Part shown: positions 45,398 through 53,861 of the stretch, piece by piece
How positions within the stretch are numbered: position 1 is the stretch's first letter
Layout of the letters: every line of letters begins with the position of its first letter
Origin: Lentisphaerae bacterium GWF2_50_93
Lineage (GTDB): Bacteria > Verrucomicrobiota > Lentisphaeria > Victivallales > GWF2-50-93
Length of the DNA stretch: 64,000 nt
Assembly (NCBI GenBank): GCA_001804815.1
Contig: MHBI01000058.1
Location: 29,943 to 93,942, forward strand
Direction of reading: 5' to 3'
Position numbers and translations under genes: made by a program
Notes under the pieces: model-generated
The model's database searches: none
What the model was told of the DNA's origin: nothing
What the model saw: the letters and a program-made list of their open reading frames with translations, nothing else

Positions 45398-45441
45398 GTT
45401 TTTCACTTGGGCAAAATTGCAAACTTGGCCAAGTGAAAAAC
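45398..45441. terminator. 13-bp hairpin before the epimerase gene
   Basis: GTTTTTCACTTGG (45398-45410) is exactly complementary to CCAAGTGAAAAAC (45429-45441), loop 18 bases. The right arm ends in AAAAAC, not T, so it is not a classic terminator on the plus strand; it ends the preceding methyltransferase gene all the same and could be an operator or processing hairpin. Confidence 0.5.
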
Positions 45442-45484
45442 CATAAACGACGTATATTACAGGAAAATAACCAAGAGTAATTTC

Positions 45485-46561
45485 ATGAAAATCTGTACGA
45501 TAATCGGAGCCAGGCCGCAGTTCGTGAAGGCCGCAGTTGTTTCTGCGGAATTCGCAAAACGCAAAGATGTGAAAGAGGTAATCATCCATACAGGGCAACA
45601 CTACGATCCTGAGATGTCAGAAATATTTTTCAGGGAACTAAATGTTCCCCATGAAAAATATAACCTTGAAGCAGGTTCTGGCACGCACGGTCGCCAGACA
45701 GGCAGGATGCTTGAAAAGTTGGAAGAGATCCTATTACAGGAAAATCCGGACATGGTACTCGTTTATGGAGATACCAACTCTACTCTTGCAGGTGCTCTCT
45801 GCGCATCCAAGCTCCATATCCCGATCGCCCATGTCGAAGCCGGAATGCGCTCATTCAACAGGAGAATGCCGGAGGAGATCAACAGGATCGTGGCTGACCA
45901 TCTGTCCACTGTCAATTTCTGTTCGACTCAGACCGCTATGAAAAACCTTAAAGCCGACAACCTAGGAAAATCAGCGGTTCTGGTCGGGGATGTCATGTAT
46001 GACTGTGCCCTCAGGTTCCTTGAGCTTGCAGAAAAAAGATGCGATCCTCTTAAAAGGCTTTCCCTCAAGAAAAAGAAATATTCCCTCCTGACCTGCCACA
46101 GGGCTGAAAACACCGATGACAAGAAGAGACTTACGGAAATCATCAAGGCCGTCAACAAGATTTCCCAGGACACCACGGTGGTCTATCCTGTCCATCCCCG
46201 GACGGTCAACTTCATCAAGAAATACAAGCTGTCCGTGTCAGAGAAAGTTATGATGATAAAGCCTGTGGGATATCTTGAGATGATTCTTCTGGAAAAGAAT
46301 GCTTCAGCTATAATCACCGATTCCGGAGGAGTGCAGAAGGAGGCGTTCTTCTACCGGGTTCCATGCATAACGATGAGGGATGAGACGGAATGGGTTGAAA
46401 CCGCCAAGCTTGGATGGAACAGGATCACAGGAGCGGATTCGGCAAAGATCGTGAAGGCTTTTGCGGATTTCGCAGGAACTAGGCCAACAAAGACCGGTGC
46501 CAGGCCGTATGGAAACGGTGATGCTGCCGCAAAGATAACTAAGGCACTTGCAAAAGTATAG
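45485..46561 (+). CDS. wecB: Non-hydrolysing UDP-N-acetylglucosamine 2-epimerase (WecB/WbpI type)
   Basis: 358 residues. MKICTIIGARPQFVKAAVV, HTGQHYDPEMS, VYGDTNSTLAGAL, HVEAGMRSFNRRMPEEINR and TDSGGVQKEAFF are all hallmarks of the family. Two related reactions are possible: UDP-GlcNAc to UDP-ManNAc, or, as in WbpI/WlbD, UDP-GlcNAc3NAcA to UDP-ManNAc3NAcA. The presence of the WlbA-WlbB fusion and WlbC-like aminotransferase makes the latter reasonable. Confidence 0.92.
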   Translation: MKICTIIGARPQFVKAAVVSAEFAKRKDVKEVIIHTGQHYDPEMSEIFFRELNVPHEKYNLEAGSGTHGRQTGRMLEKLEEILLQENPDMVLVYGDTNSTLAGALCASKLHIPIAHVEAGMRSFNRRMPEEINRIVADHLSTVNFCSTQTAMKNLKADNLGKSAVLVGDVMYDCALRFLELAEKRCDPLKRLSLKKKKYSLLTCHRAENTDDKKRLTEIIKAVNKISQDTTVVYPVHPRTVNFIKKYKLSVSEKVMMIKPVGYLEMILLEKNASAIITDSGGVQKEAFFYRVPCITMRDETEWVETAKLGWNRITGADSAKIVKAFADFAGTRPTKTGARPYGNGDAAAKITKALAKV

Positions 46562-46593
46562 GAATTTGTGGCGAAAGTAAATAACAACTCTTA

Positions 46594-46678
46594 TGGAACG
46601 CCAGCACCCTTGCCGGCATAATGTTCCCAGTGCAGGAAGAATAAAAATAAAGATGCCGGCAAGGGTGCCGGCGTTCCA
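46594..46678. repeat. Long inverted repeat, 26-bp arms
   Basis: Arms at 46594-46619 and 46653-46678 pair with one mismatch (CCAGC against CCGGC). Each arm contains a smaller palindrome of its own, GCCGGC near both ends of an ACCCTTG centre. Loop 33 bases. It fills the gap between the epimerase and the phosphoglycosyltransferase. It could end or attenuate transcription, or be a dispersed palindromic element. Confidence 0.8.
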
Positions 46679-46721
46679 GCTTTGAAATTTCTTAACATTA
46701 AACTAGGAAACTTATCAAATA

Positions 46722-47327
46722 ATGTATTCACAGTTCTTCAAAAGATTCTTTGATTTCATAATAGCCGCATCAGCGCTTATCGCGATCTCGTTTTTTCTTG
46801 GATTCGTCGCGCTATGCATCAAGCTGGACTCCCCCGGGCCTGTGTTCTTCCGCCAGAAACGGGCAGGAAGGAACGGGAAATATTTCGACATATACAAGTT
46901 CCGTTCGATGACGGTGAAGGCGAAGACCGACGGCAAGGATTTCGAGCCAGGCGCTGCTTCACGCATCACCAGAATTGGGAAGTACCTGCGCAAATCGAAG
47001 ATAGACGAGCTGCCACAGCTTATAAATGTCATGACGGGTGAAATGTCGCTCGTAGGGCCTCGTCCTGAAGTCGAACAATACATCAGACTTTACCAGGAGC
47101 GCTGGGACAGGATCCTCGGTACTAGTCCTGGAATAACGGATCCGGCTTCAATAAAGTTCCGCAACGAGGAGGAGCTTCTTGCGGCCGCGGAAAATCCTGA
47201 AGACGAGTACCGCAGGGTGATTTTGCCGCGGAAACTTGAAATATACGAGGATTATGTTAAAAACATTAGCTTCGTAAACGATGTAAAAATCCTAGTCGGA
47301 ACTATATTTGTTGTTTTGAAAGGATAA
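46722..47327 (+). CDS. PglC-like phosphoglycosyltransferase (bacterial sugar transferase)
   Basis: 201 residues, the short monotopic form. A re-entrant hydrophobic helix at residues 10-32 (FIIAASALIAISFFLGFV), then SPGPVFFRQKRAGRNG, FDIYKFRSM, the catalytic Asp-Glu dyad in KSKIDELPQLINV and SLVGPRPEVEQYI. It transfers a phosphosugar to undecaprenyl phosphate, the first membrane step of glycan assembly. Length without the extra WbaP transmembrane domain fits PglC. Confidence 0.92.
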   Translation: MYSQFFKRFFDFIIAASALIAISFFLGFVALCIKLDSPGPVFFRQKRAGRNGKYFDIYKFRSMTVKAKTDGKDFEPGAASRITRIGKYLRKSKIDELPQLINVMTGEMSLVGPRPEVEQYIRLYQERWDRILGTSPGITDPASIKFRNEEELLAAAENPEDEYRRVILPRKLEIYEDYVKNISFVNDVKILVGTIFVVLKG

Positions 47328-47333
47328 AATTTT

Positions 47334-48551
47334 ATGAATAAAAATTTTATAAACTACCACCGGCCGGCGATCGGCAGGGAAGAAATTAAGGAAGTCATAT
47401 CCTGTCTGAAGTCGGGATGGCTGACGACCGGCATGAGGACGAAGCAGTTCGAGGCTGATTTCGCGAAATACGCAGATGCGAAGTTCGCAGTCGCGCTCAA
47501 CTCCTGCACTGCGGCGCTGCACCTTGCACTCGAAGCCATAGGTCTCAAAGAGGGGGATCTGGTGATCGTACCGACGATGACGTTCGCCGCCACGGCGGAA
47601 GTCGTCCGATATTTCAACGCCATTCCTGTACTGGTCGATGTGAACGAAAAGGACTTCTGCATAAACCTTGACCATGCCGAAGAAACGATAAGAAAGATCA
47701 AATCAGGTAAAAAAGTTGCCTGTGTTCCTGCAAGGCACAATGGAATAAAGGCGATAATACCCGTCCATTACGGTGGACAGCCATACGACGTGAACAAATG
47801 CCGCAGGCTTTGTAAGAAACACGGTCTTTTCCTCATCGAGGACTGCGCGCATGTATGCCCCGCCCATTACAAGGACGAAAAGGGGAAATGGCAGTATGCA
47901 GGCAAAGGTGCCGACATCGCATGCTATTCATTCTATGCCAACAAGACTATCACCACCGGCGAAGGGGGGATGGCTACTACTGAAAACGAAAAATGGGCTG
48001 ACAGGATGAGGATCATGTCCCTTCACGGCATAAGCAAGGATGCGTGGAAGAGGTTCACTAAATCCGGCACCTGGTATTATGAGATAGTAGCCCCGGGATA
48101 CAAATATAATCTTACCGACATTGGTTCCTCGCTTGGAATCCACCAGCTGAAAAAGGCCGACAAGTTCATGGCTGAAAGGAAAAGGCTCGCGGAGATGTAT
48201 GGAAAAGCCCTCAAGGGCATCCCAGGCATCATCCTTCCGAAGGAAAAGCCGGACACGAAGCATTCATGGCACCTCTACGTGATCAGGATAGACAGCGCCA
48301 TCACCGGAATCCACCGCAACGAGGCCTACAACATGATGAAGGAGGCTGGCATCGGATGCAGCGTACATTACATCCCTCTCCACATGCATCCTTACTACAG
48401 GGAAAAATATGGTTTAAAAAACGGGGACTTCCCTGTCGCTGAGAAGCTTTTCGACCAATGCCTTTCACTTCCGATATTCCCGGGCCTGAAGAAATCCGAA
48501 TTCGACAGGATCTGCACGGCCTTGAAGAAAATCCTGGGGGCTTGCAGATGA
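47334..48551 (+). CDS. PglE/PseC-like PLP sugar aminotransferase
   Basis: 405 residues. DegT fold with LNSCTAALHLALEAIGL, LIEDCAHVCPAHY and PLP lysine K204 in FYANKTITTGEGG. The gene lies six bases after the PglC-like gene and overlaps the PglF/WbpM-like dehydratase by ATGA, giving the bacillosamine-type order. It most likely aminates C4 of the 4-keto-6-deoxy sugar. Bacillosamine also needs an acetyltransferase; the only candidates in the window are the NeuD-like protein at 1968 and the WlbB half of the fusion. Confidence 0.88.
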   Translation: MNKNFINYHRPAIGREEIKEVISCLKSGWLTTGMRTKQFEADFAKYADAKFAVALNSCTAALHLALEAIGLKEGDLVIVPTMTFAATAEVVRYFNAIPVLVDVNEKDFCINLDHAEETIRKIKSGKKVACVPARHNGIKAIIPVHYGGQPYDVNKCRRLCKKHGLFLIEDCAHVCPAHYKDEKGKWQYAGKGADIACYSFYANKTITTGEGGMATTENEKWADRMRIMSLHGISKDAWKRFTKSGTWYYEIVAPGYKYNLTDIGSSLGIHQLKKADKFMAERKRLAEMYGKALKGIPGIILPKEKPDTKHSWHLYVIRIDSAITGIHRNEAYNMMKEAGIGCSVHYIPLHMHPYYREKYGLKNGDFPVAEKLFDQCLSLPIFPGLKKSEFDRICTALKKILGACR

Positions 48552-50449
48552 CAAAATCGAAGGGGAATTTAAGCTTCATCGTCTGGCTCAACAGCCAGCT
48601 TGAGGAACTTGTCGTAAGGCTGTTTCCGGCAAAGACATTTTTTGTCTTCATTACATCGGCATTCACGATCGCCATTTCCTTCCTTCTGGCATTCTACCTG
48701 CGCTTTGAATTCCAGTTCCCCGTTAATGAAATCATCTCGCTCGAACGCGCCCTGCCGTTGGTTATTGTCCTGAAGCTCGTGGTCTTCTATCTCTTCAAGA
48801 TATACAGCGGAATGTGGAGATATGTAAGCATACATGACCTGATGCAGATATTCCTGGCGAACATTGTCTCGACAGTTCTTCTTTTCATAATAATAATGAC
48901 CTGGCGCCAGGAATACTTCATCGGCTTCTCCAGATCCATATTCATCCTTGATTTCCTCATATGCTTCTTTGCGATATCCGGCAAAAGGGTCCTCAGCAGG
49001 GTAATCCGTGAAGCCGCCGCCAAAGGGCGCAAGGATGAAACGATAAAGACTCTGATCCTGGGATCATCCGGCTCCTGCAACAGCGTCATACAGGCTTTCT
49101 CATCGGGATGGGGCAACAGGCATATAATCGGAATCATCGACAAGGATTTGAATCCCGGAGTCTCGATCAGGGGCATCCCTGTACTTGGAGATCCTGACAA
49201 GACCGGCTCCTTCGCCAGAAAGCTCAAGATATCTGAAATACTGCTGCTTCCGCCATATTCGAATCCTAGCACAATCAGGGAGATAATGAACCAGCTGGAC
49301 GAGGAAGGCGCGAGCTGCACTCTCAGAATGGTCCCCGTGTATGCGGACATCGCGGCCGGCAAGATAAATGTATCACATCTTAAGAACGTCGAGATCGAGG
49401 ATCTTCTCGGAAGAAAGCCCGTCAAGCTTGACAGGACCGACGTCGCCGAATTCGTAAAAGGAAAGAAGATCATGATTACCGGAGCCGGAGGAAGTATCGG
49501 CTCTGAGCTCTGCCGCCAGCTTGCAGCATACAATCCGGAACGCCTCGTCCTTTTCGATCTTTCCGAATTCAACCTGTACGACGTAAGCAGGAAGCTCAGG
49601 AACATGCATCCGTCCCTGAAGATAATAAGCATAATCGGCGATGTAAGGTCTTCCGACGACGTAGCCGGAGCCATCGCCTCCAACGGCATCGACGTGGTCT
49701 ACCATGCGGCGGCATACAAGCATGTTCCACTAATGGAGGAAAATCCGCAGATGGCTCTTGGGACGAACATCATTGGCTCATCCGTACTGTTCGGGGAATG
49801 CGAGAAGAACAATGTCAAGAGGATTGTCATGATATCGACCGACAAGGCGATCTGTCCGACCAGCATAATGGGCGCGACAAAGAGGATAGCCGAACGCATC
49901 TGCCTTGAACGTCCGAAGAAATCAACCGAGTTCATAGTCGTACGCTTTGGGAACGTCCTCGACAGCAGCGGCAGCGTGATCCCCCTCTTCAAACAGCAGA
50001 TCAAGGAAGGCGGTCCGGTAACCGTCACTTCAAAGGATGTAGTGCGCTATTTCATGTCCATTCCTGAAGCAGTGGATCTTGTGCTGCAGGCCGGGACGAT
50101 TGGAAACGACCGCGACATCATGGTCCTTGAGATGGGCGAACAGATCAAGATTTACGACATGGCCAGAAAGCTTATCGAACTGTCCGGACTTGTTCCAGGA
50201 AGGGACATTGAAATCAAAATCACCGGTCTTCGTCCCGGAGAAAAGGAATACGAGGAGCTGCTGACCGACGGGGAAAAAGTACAGAGGACCCCGTTCGACC
50301 GCATCTACGTGGCAAGGAAGCAGGAGATCAAGCAGGTCCCCGTCGATCTTGAAAAGATCCGCGAACTCGCCAGGAAGAACGATATAAAAGGGATCAAGGA
50401 TCTGCTCAGGTCATATATCCCCGAGAACAAGTTCGACGAAGCCGCATAA
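48548..50449 (+). CDS. PglF/WbpM-like membrane UDP-GlcNAc 4,6-dehydratase
   Basis: 633 residues. N-terminal membrane region with about four helices within residues 25-150 (FFVFITSAFTIAISFLLAF, LVIVLKLVVFYLF), a CoA-binding-like domain (LILGSSGSCNSVI), then the catalytic SDR domain: ITGAGGSIGSELCRQL near 310, ISTDKA and the IMGATKR (MxxxK) active site of the FlaA1/WbpM group. Full-length enzymes of this kind make UDP-4-keto-6-deoxy-GlcNAc. ATG 48548 is taken for ATGA coupling. The stop lies in a 12-bp perfect hairpin. Confidence 0.93.
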   Translation: MTKSKGNLSFIVWLNSQLEELVVRLFPAKTFFVFITSAFTIAISFLLAFYLRFEFQFPVNEIISLERALPLVIVLKLVVFYLFKIYSGMWRYVSIHDLMQIFLANIVSTVLLFIIIMTWRQEYFIGFSRSIFILDFLICFFAISGKRVLSRVIREAAAKGRKDETIKTLILGSSGSCNSVIQAFSSGWGNRHIIGIIDKDLNPGVSIRGIPVLGDPDKTGSFARKLKISEILLLPPYSNPSTIREIMNQLDEEGASCTLRMVPVYADIAAGKINVSHLKNVEIEDLLGRKPVKLDRTDVAEFVKGKKIMITGAGGSIGSELCRQLAAYNPERLVLFDLSEFNLYDVSRKLRNMHPSLKIISIIGDVRSSDDVAGAIASNGIDVVYHAAAYKHVPLMEENPQMALGTNIIGSSVLFGECEKNNVKRIVMISTDKAICPTSIMGATKRIAERICLERPKKSTEFIVVRFGNVLDSSGSVIPLFKQQIKEGGPVTVTSKDVVRYFMSIPEAVDLVLQAGTIGNDRDIMVLEMGEQIKIYDMARKLIELSGLVPGRDIEIKITGLRPGEKEYEELLTDGEKVQRTPFDRIYVARKQEIKQVPVDLEKIRELARKNDIKGIKDLLRSYIPENKFDEAA

Positions 50450-50472
50450 ATTCCGCCAAGGGCGGAATTTAT
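50446..50472 (+). terminator. 12-bp perfect hairpin over the stop codon
   Basis: ATAAATTCCGCC pairs exactly with GGCGGAATTTAT (loop AAG), 50446-50472, and includes the TAA stop of the dehydratase gene. It lacks a T-tract, but the place at the end of the long glycan locus suggests transcript end or 3' protection. Confidence 0.7.
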
Positions 50473-50482
50473 AAGTGATGCC

Positions 50483-50510
50483 TTGACATCATTTGACTTG
50501 ATGCTATAAT
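50483..50510 (+). promoter_or_regulatory. Consensus promoter giving a leaderless antitoxin mRNA
   Basis: TTGACA (50483-50488), 16-base spacer, TATAAT (50505-50510): both boxes are perfect. The start ATG 50517 lies where transcription should begin, 7 bases after the -10 box, and no ribosome site is present. CATCA/TGATG arms within the spacer (50487-50503) may be the operator. Confidence 0.8.
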
Positions 50511-50516
50511 GTTTCC

Positions 50517-50762
50517 ATGAGAACAACCATTACAATCGAAGACGACGTCCTCCAGAGGGCAAGAACCGTTTCGTCGAATTTGAAGAAACCTTTCAGATTA
50601 ATCATAAACAGCGCCCTGCGTCTAGGTCTGGAGCAGGTTGAGAAACCTTCTAAAAGAAAAACATATACCACCAAGCCAAAACCTATGGGACTGAAACAAG
50701 GATATGAGATTGACAACATCCATGAGCTTCTAGATAGAATAGACGAGGAAGGCTCAAGATGA
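50517..50762 (+). CDS. vapB: VapB-type ribbon-helix-helix antitoxin
   Basis: 81 residues. MRTTITIEDDVLQRARTVS followed by INSALRLGLEQV is the ribbon-helix-helix of DUF2191/VapB antitoxins; the end IHELLDRIDEEGSR is the toxin-binding tail. Probably read from a leaderless mRNA. ATGA overlap with the toxin. Confidence 0.88.
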   Translation: MRTTITIEDDVLQRARTVSSNLKKPFRLIINSALRLGLEQVEKPSKRKTYTTKPKPMGLKQGYEIDNIHELLDRIDEEGSR

Positions 50763-51193
50763 TTCTGATTGACGCCAATATCCTGCTGTATGCCGAGGAT
50801 TCGCTGAACCCACAAAATTCAAATGCCACTGAGTGGCTGGACGCACGGCTTTCAGGGGACACTCCCGTATGTTTCTGTTGGTCGACCATCAACGCTTATT
50901 TGAGAATCAGCACCAACAGACGGGTATTCAACAAGCCGTTATCCATTTCACAGGCCGCAGAACGGGTACAAAGCTGGATGGAACAGCCGTGTGTCAAAAT
51001 CATACATCCAACGGACGGGCACTGGAAGCTGTTCAAGGAAATCATGGTTGGATGCCAGGCTTCGGCGAATCTTATACCGGATGCTCATCTTGCAGCCCTT
51101 GCAATCGGGCACGGATGCACTCTTTGCTCAACCGACATGGATTTCGCACGCTTTCCAAAGCTGAAGTGGAAGAATCCTCTAAAGGATGCTTGA
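50759..51193 (+). CDS. vapC: VapC-type PIN toxin
   Basis: 144 residues, of the TA-VapC family with ILIDANILLYAEDSLNP (D5), FCWSTINAYLRI in place of the central acidic helix, and LIPDAHLAALAIGHGCTLCSTDMDF with the remaining aspartates. The WSTINAYLRI helix carries no Glu where the catalytic one is usual in other PIN toxins of this window, although this subfamily often shows that pattern. Confidence 0.88.
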   Translation: MILIDANILLYAEDSLNPQNSNATEWLDARLSGDTPVCFCWSTINAYLRISTNRRVFNKPLSISQAAERVQSWMEQPCVKIIHPTDGHWKLFKEIMVGCQASANLIPDAHLAALAIGHGCTLCSTDMDFARFPKLKWKNPLKDA

Positions 51194-51207
51194 AGCAATA
51201 ATTTTCT

Positions 51208-51624
51208 TCATTTCATTAGCTTCCTGAGCGTTTCTTCGAACGCATGAACGGTCTCCATGTCCTTTGTCTTCAGAACGCTTATGCGCCTTTTCCCCACCGT
51301 GACGATGATATTCATCTTTCCTTCCTTCTCCGAATCCAGGTTCCGAAGCACTACTATTGCCGAGAACACCACGATTCCCAGGAAGAACACCCCTGTCATA
51401 TTGTCCAGCGCTATGAATGAATTATTGCCGGAGCAGAACCAGAGGAGGAAATATCCCGAGGCTCCAATCAGTATCACTGTCAGCCACCAGGCAAATCCGC
51501 TCCCGCAGTCGACAACTTCCAACGAGCTGATGTCCTTTACAGGAATATCTTCCCCTTTGACGGTCAGCACATCCTCAGCAAGGACAATGTCCTTGCGCTG
51601 AAACAATTTTATTTGCTCGCCCAT
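51208..51624 (-). CDS. Small two-helix membrane protein, DUF6232-like
   Basis: 138 residues: a short N-terminal region with a PH-like pattern (LFQRKDIVLAEDVLTVKGEDIPVKDI), two membrane helices (about 46-62 and 74-92) and a C-terminal cytoplasmic part ending VHAFEETLRKLM. This arrangement resembles DUF6232, but I would not insist. No function known. It ends 14 bases from the vapC stop, the genes converging. Confidence 0.6.
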   Translation of the reverse strand: MGEQIKLFQRKDIVLAEDVLTVKGEDIPVKDISSLEVVDCGSGFAWWLTVILIGASGYFLLWFCSGNNSFIALDNMTGVFFLGIVVFSAIVVLRNLDSEKEGKMNIIVTVGKRRISVLKTKDMETVHAFEETLRKLMK

Positions 51625-51657
51625 TTTTCCCTCCCTGTTCCTGCTTTTTTAAAGTAT

Positions 51658-51675
51658 GTCGGGTTTCAACCCGAC
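51658..51675. repeat. Hairpin with TTTCAA centre
   Basis: GTCGGGTTTCAACCCGAC, a perfect 8-bp stem with loop TC, between two minus-strand genes. It belongs to the palindrome group seen also at 9119, 59544, 60273 and 63985. Confidence 0.8.
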
Positions 51676-51723
51676 GCTAATTGGCAGTTTCATTCGACTA
51701 GCTCATGACAAGTAAAAACCGCC

Positions 51724-52548
51724 TTACTTTTTCTTCCTGTTCCTTCCGCTGAACTCGCGCGGGCTTTTGCCGAAATGCTTCTTGAACAGCTTCGAGAAAT
51801 GGAATATGTCGTCGTATCCTGCGAGAGCCGCAACCTCGCCGATCCTGCGGTTGCTGTCGCGCAGCAGATAGGCCGCACGGTGCATCCTCGCCCTTATCAG
51901 GTAGTCTATCGGAGAGGAATGGAAATACTTCCTGAACAGCGCGGAGAAATGAGGCGCCGAGTATCCCGCCTTTTCAGCAAGTTGGCCAAGAGTGAATCCT
52001 GTCTCGCATCCGGATTCGATAAGGTTCCTGACCTTGAGGAGCTGTCCGGGGATTATTTCCAGGGCGGTCTTCTTCCTCTTTTCCCGGGCAATGGCGCAGA
52101 TGAGCGCAGTCATGAGCGCTGAGGTCACGCCTTCGTCGGCCGACTGGCTTCCAGATATTTCATCGTAGAGCATGCTGAGATATCTTTCCATCGGGACCGA
52201 GGAGATCTGCACATGCTCGCCGTGCCGCACCGAATTCTTCTCCAGCAGCGATTCCACCAGCGTTCCATCGCAGTGGATCCAGGTGTGCCTGTAGCAGTGT
52301 TTGCGGGTGCCGTAGTGCTGGAGCTGTCCAGGCCGCCAGATCATGAGGGTGCCTTCAGTACATTCCACCACAGTACCTCCCGAAGAAATCTCCACCGGCT
52401 CGTAGAAATACATGATGAGGTAGTCTCCAGTTCCAGCCGGCCTGTGCACAATGCTCGGTGGCATCCTCTCCTGGATTCCAATACCTCTGATCGTCAGCTT
52501 CCCCGCGAAGGAAACCGGAGTAGCGAAAAAATGCTTTAAACCTTTCAT
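51724..52548 (-). CDS. AraC-family transcriptional regulator
   Basis: 274 residues. N-terminal cupin-like sensing domain (PSIVHRPAGTGDYLIMYFYEP, HYGTRKHCYRHTWIHCDG), then the double helix-turn-helix at about 170-270: FTLGQLAEKAGYSAPHFSALFRKYF and IGEVAALAGYDDIFHFSKLFKKHFGKSP. It probably senses a sugar and activates the divergent GH172 genes; the shared 122-base AT-rich intergenic region would hold its sites. Divergent AraC plus GH172 is common in Lentisphaerota-type genomes as I know them. Confidence 0.9.
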   Translation of the reverse strand: MKGLKHFFATPVSFAGKLTIRGIGIQERMPPSIVHRPAGTGDYLIMYFYEPVEISSGGTVVECTEGTLMIWRPGQLQHYGTRKHCYRHTWIHCDGTLVESLLEKNSVRHGEHVQISSVPMERYLSMLYDEISGSQSADEGVTSALMTALICAIAREKRKKTALEIIPGQLLKVRNLIESGCETGFTLGQLAEKAGYSAPHFSALFRKYFHSSPIDYLIRARMHRAAYLLRDSNRRIGEVAALAGYDDIFHFSKLFKKHFGKSPREFSGRNRKKK

Positions 52549-52670
52549 GAATCATAAGATACCACAAATATTTAATAAAAAAAGCCATATACAATAAAAT
52601 TTACCTGCGCTATATTTTATAATTTAATACAAATTATTATCCAGTGAACAAGCAAATACAAGGAGAACCA
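52549..52670. promoter_or_regulatory. Divergent AT-rich control region
   Basis: Between the AraC start and the first GH172 start; about 75% A+T with TATATTTTATAAT and ATACAAATTATTATCC. Promoters for both directions and the AraC sites must lie here, but no single pair of boxes stands out. AAGGAG precedes ATG 52671. Confidence 0.45.
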
Positions 52671-53798
52671 ATGTATAACGGACTTGGACTCAATCTCGGA
52701 AACCTTTCGACTCTCTCGAATGCTGAAACCCGTTCGATCTCGGCTGAAAACCCCACCGGTGGCAAGGGCCAGGGCGGCCGCCATGTCGATCCAAACCATG
52801 CTTGCTCAAGGGATCTGGGCACCGGCTGGAAAGTCCGCCCATGCACGCAGATAAAGCCCGGCGAGACACTGGTGCTCGCCGACGTAGATGGACCGGGAGC
52901 AATCCAGCAGATCTGGATGACACCCACCGGCAACTACCGCTTCACCATCCTCCGCTTCTACTGGGACGGGGAAAAGACCCCGTCCATCGAGGTGCCTGTC
53001 GGCGATTTCTTCGCCAGCGCCTACACCAACTTCAATTCCTTCGCGCCAGTCAACTCGCAGCCGGTCTGCGTAAATCCCGGCAACGCGTTCAACTGCTACT
53101 GGGAAATGCCATTCCGCAAGCATTGCAGGATCACCATGGAAAACATAGGCTTCGATCCAATGACCATCTTCTACCAGATCAACTACACGCTGACGGAAGT
53201 CCCGAAGGACGCCGCGTATTTCCATGCCCAGTTCCGCCGCTCCAACCCCCTTCCCTACAAGGAAGTCCATACAATCCTCGACGGAATAAAAGGACATGGC
53301 CACTATGTCGGCACCTACATGGCCTGGCAGATGAACAACAACGGCTGGTGGGGCGAAGGGGAGATCAAGTTCTACATGGACGGCGACCTTCCCGGCGGAG
53401 TTGTAGGCAAGAATGTCAAGGAACACGGCGGCGAATGCTATCCGACAATCTGCGGTACTGGCACTGAAGACTACTTCTGCGGATCATACAACTTCGAGAA
53501 CAAGGCGACGAAGCAGTACCAGGAATTCACGACAGCCTACGCAGGCGTGCCGCATGTCGTGCGCCCCGACGGCACATACCAGGCGAACACCCGGTTCAGC
53601 CTGTACCGCTGGCACATCATGGATCCCGTGCGCTTCAAGAAAGATCTCGGTGTAACCATCCAGTCGCTCGGATGGCGCGCCGGCGGACGCTATCTGCCCA
53701 ACCAGGACGACATGGCGTCTACCGCCTTCTGGTATCAGGCGGAACCGCATGCCAAGTTCCCGACGCTGCCAAGCAGGGACAGTCTGGAAATCATCTGA
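52671..53798 (+). CDS. GH172 (DUF2961) glycoside hydrolase
   Basis: 375 residues. DUF2961 sequences are now family GH172 (alpha-D-arabinofuranosidase, difructose anhydride synthase and related). Seen: GPGAIQQIWMT, FYWDGEKTPSIEVPVGDFFAS, FRRSNPLP, GEIKFYMDGD and the conserved TICGTGTEDYFCGSYNF, where the acidic residues of the active site lie. ATG 52671 is chosen for AGGAG just before it; a GTG at 52644 is less likely. No signal peptide, so cytoplasmic. Confidence 0.9.
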   Translation: MYNGLGLNLGNLSTLSNAETRSISAENPTGGKGQGGRHVDPNHACSRDLGTGWKVRPCTQIKPGETLVLADVDGPGAIQQIWMTPTGNYRFTILRFYWDGEKTPSIEVPVGDFFASAYTNFNSFAPVNSQPVCVNPGNAFNCYWEMPFRKHCRITMENIGFDPMTIFYQINYTLTEVPKDAAYFHAQFRRSNPLPYKEVHTILDGIKGHGHYVGTYMAWQMNNNGWWGEGEIKFYMDGDLPGGVVGKNVKEHGGECYPTICGTGTEDYFCGSYNFENKATKQYQEFTTAYAGVPHVVRPDGTYQANTRFSLYRWHIMDPVRFKKDLGVTIQSLGWRAGGRYLPNQDDMASTAFWYQAEPHAKFPTLPSRDSLEII

Positions 53799-53802
53799 AG
53801 TA

Positions 53803-53837
53803 GTTCGGGAGTTCGGAAATGCGGAAGTTCGGGAGTT
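53803..53837. repeat. GTTCGGGAGTT direct repeat
   Basis: Two exact copies of GTTCGGGAGTT at 53803-53813 and 53827-53837 with a related GTTCGGAAATGCGG between; together a 24-base iteration in the 63-base gap of the GH172 pair. It ends in TTTTAAATCATC, similar to the right edges of elements A to C. Confidence 0.6.
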
Positions 53838-53861
53838 TTAAATCATCATTAGGAGAAATTT

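Noticed and set aside
52802..53467. 221-codon plus-strand frame inside the first GH172 gene
   Set aside because: Arg/His/Pro-rich product typical of an out-of-frame reading; the GH172 frame is continuous and conserved.
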